DNA of 64,000 nt from assembly GCA_016648135.1 (NCBI GenBank), contig JADDOH010023736.1, positions 1 through 64,000 of the forward strand, read 5' to 3'. The stretch is from Agrypnia vestita. Its lineage: Eukaryota > Arthropoda > Insecta > Trichoptera > Phryganeidae. Each line of letters opens with the position of its first letter. The first letter of the stretch is position 1. The notes beneath the pieces were generated by a model. The model saw nothing but the letters and a program-made list of their open reading frames with translations. It was not told where the DNA came from and did not search any database. Of this stretch, positions 59,180 through 64,000 are shown in pieces. Position numbers and translations under genes: made by a program.

Positions 59180-59865
59180 CTACGTAACAGAACTAGTGCT
59201 AATACTTTATAGGTAGATAGATTCCTGCCTAAAATGCGTGTCGAAATTTTTTTAACATTCTGTAAAACGTTTATCGTTGAAGTAACGTGTATCGAAAATT
59301 AAAGAAAATCGTTCGCTTTAATACAAATCAAATAAAATTATTAAGAACGCTTTGAAATTTGAACCAGCTTTTTTTTCCAGATTTTATTTGACTTGATCAA
59401 AGCGAATTAATTTTTAATATTCGATTGTCTAGATTCATGATAGTCTAAAGTTTAAATTTTTAAGTCAAGTATTAAAAAAAAAATGAAAGCTTTGATGTTG
59501 CTTATCAGCTTAACTTTAGATGTTTCAGAAGCGTAAATAATATTTTCTATTCAAAATTAATGAAGAAATTACCCGACTAAGAAATTGAACTATTGAAGAA
59601 ATTTCACGACTAGCTATCAAAAACTTGTACGTTTTAAAACAAATGGATTTATAGTATTTGGTATTAGTTACATTAAAGATAGTGTATCGATGTTTTACAG
59701 AAGATTACTCAGAAACATCGAAAAAATCGCAATGTTTGATGTAACTTACCTCCGTAATTATTGATATTTCGATTTTAATGTTACAACATTTTCGACTCGC
59801 AAATTAGGCATGAATCTACCTGTAATGGACTTTTGTGGACTTGCTCTATTATACCCCGTACATTA
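59180..59865. mobile_element. Palindromic element family B, copy 6, composite
   Basis: The left tip (cgtaacagaactagtgct) and right tip (read in reverse, ggggtataatagagcaagtc) are of the ACAGAGCTAGTCC type. The middle (59530-59640, tattcaaaattaatgaagaa and cacgactagctatcaaaaa) resembles the tip of the 41-kb copy. It looks like one element inserted in, or recombined with, another of the same family. Confidence 0.65.
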
Positions 59866-60103
59866 TATAAATATATAATAAATACGTAGCGCCGCCAGCC
59901 TCCAATGGTGGGTTTCGGGAGCGGGAAAGCGGAGCAATAAGTCACTGAAGATGGAGTAGGCGGAAGGGAACTCGATACCGTACTAATAAATCCCCCTTAA
60001 ACCCACATGCAGACTCAGTTCCTTGCCTTCACATTTACATAAAATCGACCAGATACCATAACATTCAAAACATATTTCGGAACTGTTCTTTTAATCGAAT
60101 CCA

Positions 60104-60654
60104 TACAGGGTTATTTCGAAAACATTAATAACCTCGCAGGAGTTCCTGCGTTTCCTGCTTTAATTATGAGTCGAAAATGTTCAAGCAACCATGACCAATA
60201 ATAGTTACCAATGAGCAACCATGACCATTAATAATAGTAGTCAATAACCAATCAATAGTTGTGGAGATATGCCTCTTTTCTCTCTCAATATTTCTTACTT
60301 ATTTTTTGTAAAACGTTGGACTATCATTACGAATGTGATATATTCATTCCCTTTAATACAAGCCAAATAAAATAAGAAAAACATTCAAATTCCAATTGGA
60401 ATTTCTGCAAGGTTTTTATCATTTTATTTAACTTGTATTGAAACAAATGAATTTTTCGTAATCGATATCAGTTACGTAGTGATAGTTCAACATTTTGTAA
60501 AAAATAAGTAAGAAATATTGAAAAAAAAATCTAATCTGATATTGCATAACTCCATAACTATTGATAGCTCGTGGCCGCATGAACATTTTCGATTCGTAAT
60601 CAAGGCAGGAATACAGTTCTGCAAGGTTATTAACGTTTTCCAAATAACCGTGTA
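60104..60654. mobile_element. Palindromic element family B, copy 7, third tip type
   Basis: Tips acagggttatttcgaaaaca and, in reverse, acacggttatttggaaaacg pair. The inner arms (gagtcgaaaatgttcaagca, tcaatatttcttactta) are standard family B. A local triplication of gagcaaccatgacc occurs near 60184-60230. Confidence 0.7.
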
Positions 60655-61500
60655 TATAATTTTATTATTTGATTGTGCGATTATTACTAATTTTGAATTT
60701 TTATACTAATAACTATACGAGACAACAGCTAGTGCCTATTTTATAATATCATTTTCCATGTATCTATGATCTTATAGTGTATCCGTGTTCCGAAATGCTT
60801 ATGCGAGATTTTATAATGTTTTGTATTTCATATCGATCTTACGGGTACACTAATGACGCTTATCTCGGGAACTCGTCTCAAGTCGCGTAAAGGACGTAGT
60901 ACATAGTTGAACGCGGAGCGAGCTGTCATTTGCTCTTCTTTGTATTTTGTGCGCAGAGTAGAATGACTTACTGGAGCGTACTGATCTTTACCGCTAAAAT
61001 TCCTAGACGAGAGGTCAAAGTCACAAAGTCATCCGTGGTCCCTGATACACCCTGTTACTAGCAACAACCTATACATCTTTATGAAAGTAATTAAAACATC
61101 TGACTTGTAATATTTTTAGTTCGTTTCAATGACTATATTGGTCAAGGTGATGAGAGTTTTCAAGAAATTTATAATGTTATATATGCTGCATAAGATTTTG
61201 TAAAAAATAAAATGTTGCATACATTTTATTTTGTTAAACTCTTACGTAGAGCTATTTAATAATGTACTTCAAAGTATTACGAAAAATGCACCTCTCTTGG
61301 TAGAATCGCGTGTTTTTGGACACCGTGTATTAAATATTCATTTCGAAGCATCTTTATGCGGCTTCTTTACGTGCATCGACCAGGCAGGATATTATTTTTA
61401 TCCTTCCATCCTGCTCTTATTCACGAAAACCGTTGTACGTGTCTTGCGAGAAGAATATTTTTTTAACTGCTCGAAGAATATTTTTTCTTCTTCTGTATGA
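60655..61500. other. No gene seen
   Basis: An 89-codon plus frame near 61231-61500 has no recognisable domain. It lies just upstream of the Penelope-like element but does not resemble a reverse transcriptase. Confidence 0.35.
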
Positions 61501-61540
61501 AGGCTTGAACTTTGTGGTGACATTATTATTAAAATAAAAC

Positions 61541-61888
61541 ATGAAATCAGGAGTTTATAGACTTAATTGTAACGATTGCGATAATTTTTATATTGGCAAA
61601 ACAAAAAGAAATTTTGAAACTAGGGTTAAAGAACATATCAAAGCATTAACTAGCAATATTGATTCTGATTTCGCAAAACATCTAATAGAATTTGACCATA
61701 CATTTGATATTAACACAGGCTTAAAATTTTTACATTTCAACTATAAGATACCTCAAATAAATAATTTAGAAATACTCGAAATTAGGAAAAATGTTAATAT
61801 TAAGTCTAATATAATAAATACACAGACGAAATTTTTGCATAATCCTATTTTGAATATTTTTCCACTTAACATTCCAAATGACCCATAA
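61541..61888 (+). CDS. Penelope-like element GIY-YIG endonuclease domain (5'-truncated ORF)
   Basis: ATG at 61541 opens 115 codons. Residues about 4-20 read SGVYRLNCNDCDNFYIGKTK, a clear GIY-YIG core (GVY...YIG). Next come KRNFETRVKEHI (the conserved Arg and Glu-His region), FAKHLIEFDHTF, and INNLEILEIRK with the likely catalytic Glu. This order is typical of the C-terminal endonuclease of Penelope-like reverse transcriptases, which nicks target DNA during retrotransposition. The upstream reverse transcriptase is missing, so the ATG is probably an internal Met and the copy is dead. The domain itself is undamaged, which suggests a fairly young insertion. Confidence 0.85.
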   Translation: MKSGVYRLNCNDCDNFYIGKTKRNFETRVKEHIKALTSNIDSDFAKHLIEFDHTFDINTGLKFLHFNYKIPQINNLEILEIRKNVNIKSNIINTQTKFLHNPILNIFPLNIPNDP

Positions 61889-62065
61889 TAATCAACACCT
61901 CGAACCCCCCCCTCCCCTCACCAACCCCCTCAACCGCTCCTTCACCGTACCGTAACATATTTGCTTGTTTCAACTTTTAAGATTAGTACACAATAATCCT
62001 GATGAAGAGAACATTGTTCTCGAAACATGTAGATTTTTTAATCTAATATAGTGGTGAAAACAAAG
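61889..62065 (+). mobile_element. Penelope-like 3' terminal region with hammerhead-like motif
   Basis: A C-rich tract (61903-61945) is followed at 61998 by cctgatga, a, gagaac, att, gttctc, gaaac (to 62026), then catgtagatttttt / aatcta, which can fold as a further hairpin. The position, directly 3' of the endonuclease frame, is where these elements carry terminal repeats. Confidence 0.65.
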
Positions 62066-62516
62066 TGATTTGTGTTTTATTTTAATATTTTTTTGTTCAC
62101 AGAAATTATTTTCCGGATAATATTTATTTTATTTTCTGCGTTTTTAAGTAAAGTACTGTAAACAATCTAAAAACGTAATATTTATATCATAACTTCAATA
62201 AACCCTTAATTGAATTCACTCAAGGACAGAAAGTTTGCTGGTTTTAATTTATTTTTTAATGTTTTTATTTCCTTCATAAACTTCGAATGTCGTCCGTAAA
62301 TGGAATGAGGCTGGAATTACAACAACTACACAGGTGATGACTAGCCGCTAATGAAGCCCCGGCGCCCGAGTGTGATGCGTCAATCAGCGCGCGACTCACG
62401 TTACACGCACGGGTCGTTATTAATTATTATTATGTCCTGTGACAGTAAGATTGCTTTCCAGCGTCGATTTGTCTGACGCGCGGATTGTATGTAAAGATTT
62501 CTTTAATTTATAGTCT
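62066..62516. other. No gene seen; GC-rich islet at 62330-62480
   Basis: The islet contains homeodomain-type core sites (gttattaattattatta near 62416), but no exon. Confidence 0.3.
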
Positions 62517-62570
62517 TTAAAACACAATAGAAACCACACTTTTTCAAGTGTGGTTTCTATTGTGTTTTAA
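62517..62570. repeat. Perfect 25-bp inverted repeat, 4-base loop
   Basis: Bases 62517-62541 pair without mismatch with 62546-62570. The loop is tttc at 62542-62545. No other copy is seen in the window. Confidence 0.95.
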
Positions 62571-63129
62571 TGACGCATTAGCATTACTTAAATAATAAGA
62601 GTTTAGTACAATCGTTGTGATTTGTCGTGCTTTTGATACTACGCAGCCGTCCATTATATGAATGTGTTTTTATGTGTGTGCTTACCAAGTTGTGCAGCCG
62701 AGGAGCAACGCCCTGCAAATACAGCAACAGAGCGCCATCTCTCGCATGAATATTGTAATACTCAGCTCGCGACGGGAGTACTCCCGTATCGAATATTATG
62801 TGCTATCGACTGAATTAATGACTTGGCACCGTGCGAGAGCTCCTCTGCACAGGTGTAGCCATGAGTGTTTATGGGATAACATATTGTTCCAATTCCCCGG
62901 AGTCGGAAATGAATTTTCTTCAAGGAAATTTGTACCGTATAAATTTAGCTTTATATGGACATCACAAATTGTGGACTTCAACTTAACTATGTCATAAATA
63001 TTTATGTTGCTATGTCGTATGTCATAAATAAATTTATTGCATACAAGCCATCCAGCTTCAATGTTGTTTTATTATAATCTATACATTCGAGAATGCGGAC
63101 TGAATAAAAATCTAATTTATAATTTATTT
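62571..63129. other. No gene seen
   Basis: A 111-codon plus frame at 62662-62997 matches no family and is partly mirrored by a minus frame. Not called as a gene. Confidence 0.3.
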
Positions 63130-63545
63130 TTTTGCAAAAGTGACATTTAACGCTGGAAAGACCTGAAATAAACTACATATTATCCTGAATATTTTTAGTA
63201 TGTTCAAATTATTCAAGAACACAGTACTACATCACTTACAATACTCCAATCAAAAATATAGATATCTGTATTGGTTTATAAGAATGACAAAATTTCGTCC
63301 ACAGACGGCGGTTGTAAAAATACAACTCACGTATGGAACAAGATGTACATATTAAACATATATACTACTTTCTAAACTTGATAGATGTGGTAGTCTAGCA
63401 TGGGTGGAATTGGTGAACGTTACGTTGTGTAAAGTGATCACTTAAGCCAGCTGTAAGCTTTATAAACATGTATTAACGTCTAAAAAGACTTATTACCTAC
63501 TTTTCTATGAGACATATATAATATATCTTGATTAATATTATCCTG
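63130..63545 (+). repeat. Dispersed repeat family C, copy 3
   Basis: Blocks tatgttcaaattattcaaga, cgtatggaacaag, cttgatagatgtggtagtct, agtgatcacttaagccagc and tatgagacatatataat match 45.97-46.51 kb in order. Confidence 0.65.
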
Positions 63546-63554
63546 TTTAAAGTT

Positions 63555-63645
63555 TCAACAACCGAAATGGTATGCCAGGACTGAAGAATGTGTCGTCCTA
63601 TCCTCTCTGCCTAGCCCTGCGTAAACGACGCTGTGGTTAGTTATG
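63555..63645 (+). mobile_element. RTE-like LINE 3' tip (family A, copy 8)
   Basis: The last 90 bases of family A: caacaaccg, then atgccaggactgaagaatgt, then tatcctctctgcctagccct and gctgtggttagtta. Confidence 0.6.
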
Positions 63646-64000
63646 ATGTCATTTTTTCTAAGATTGTCTGAAGTTAACGGGAAAAGATATGTAATATCTC
63701 GACACTAAAAGTTAATTAATTAATTAATCTTCTCATTTATTTTAGAGAAAATCACGATATAAATAAAATCAATAGTAAGGCGCATTCTTATATTAATTTT
63801 CAAACTTCTAAAAATAATTATTGTCGAAATAATTTCACAATAAACTTAAACTTTATTCGTAGTTTGATCAGCAATATTAGCATAATAGGTATGTGCTAAA
63901 TCCAGAATTTTTTTATGCATTGCAAGCAAAAAATTAAGAAATATTGTTTTTAAGCAGGTGCTCATTGCTCATCCCATTATTATCGCAAAAAATCGAATAG
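63646..64000. other. No gene seen
   Basis: AT-rich DNA to the end of the window. Confidence 0.35.

Overview
The window looks like a mostly non-coding, repeat-dense stretch of an insect nuclear genome. It is AT-rich, with very few long open frames. It carries spliced rather than operonic genes and a mixed load of animal-type transposons: L2/CR1-like, RTE-like and jockey/CR1-like LINE 3' ends, Penelope-like elements, tRNA-derived SINE heads, palindromic MITEs and one DNA transposon. Frequent short tacctac/gtaggta strings and the LINE types fit Lepidoptera or Hemiptera, but the order cannot be fixed from sequence alone. I see no rRNA, no intact tRNA and no CRISPR array.

Layout. 1-3300: a DNA transposon encoding a DUF7869-type transposase. 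It has a two-exon start (316-393, then 484 onward), a 66-residue tandem duplication and a frame break near an A7 run at 1871-1877. Subterminal palindromes lie on both sides of the coding region. 3.5-31 kb: scattered fragments of one RTE-like LINE (3.6, 11.7, 12.9, 17.0 and 27.9 kb), a family of 0.5-0.7 kb palindromic elements (first copy at 6.2 kb), two tRNA-Pro-like SINE heads (8.0 and 19.8 kb), a 47-bp minisatellite (16.5 kb), an L2-like LINE 3' end (22.6-23.2 kb), a jockey/CR1-like LINE 3' end (24 kb) and a second RTE-type end (26.2 kb). 31-53 kb: more of the same, including an L2-like end followed directly by an RTE-like end (47.4-48.5 kb) and a 2.4-kb unit with about 205-bp terminal inverted repeats (50.2-52.6 kb). 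53.9-54.7 kb: the only convincing host coding exon, a 181-residue Q/K/R/S-rich N terminus that ends at a GT splice donor. 55-64 kb: MITEs, composite palindromic elements, a 5'-truncated Penelope-like element with a GIY-YIG endonuclease domain (61.5-62.1 kb), and a perfect 25-bp hairpin (62.5 kb).

A recurring short structure cuts across these families. At 13 loci I find a hammerhead-ribozyme-like block: YTGATRA or a close variant, usually one extra nucleotide, a short stem-loop, then GAAAC or a close variant. The best case sits just 3' of the GIY-YIG frame. Four loci carry the block or its flank as inverted pairs. Known biology (Penelope-like elements carry hammerhead motifs in their terminal repeats) explains the association. 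The shared one-nucleotide departure from the canonical core, and the inverted pairing, are the points most worth a second look.

Between these features lie long AT-rich tracts with short GC-rich islets (about 9.5, 14.3, 18.8-19.5, 28.3, 30.2, 31.8, 38.3, 48.7, 56.8, 58.9 and 62.4 kb). I could not assign genes to the islets. They may be regulatory or first-exon DNA of large genes.
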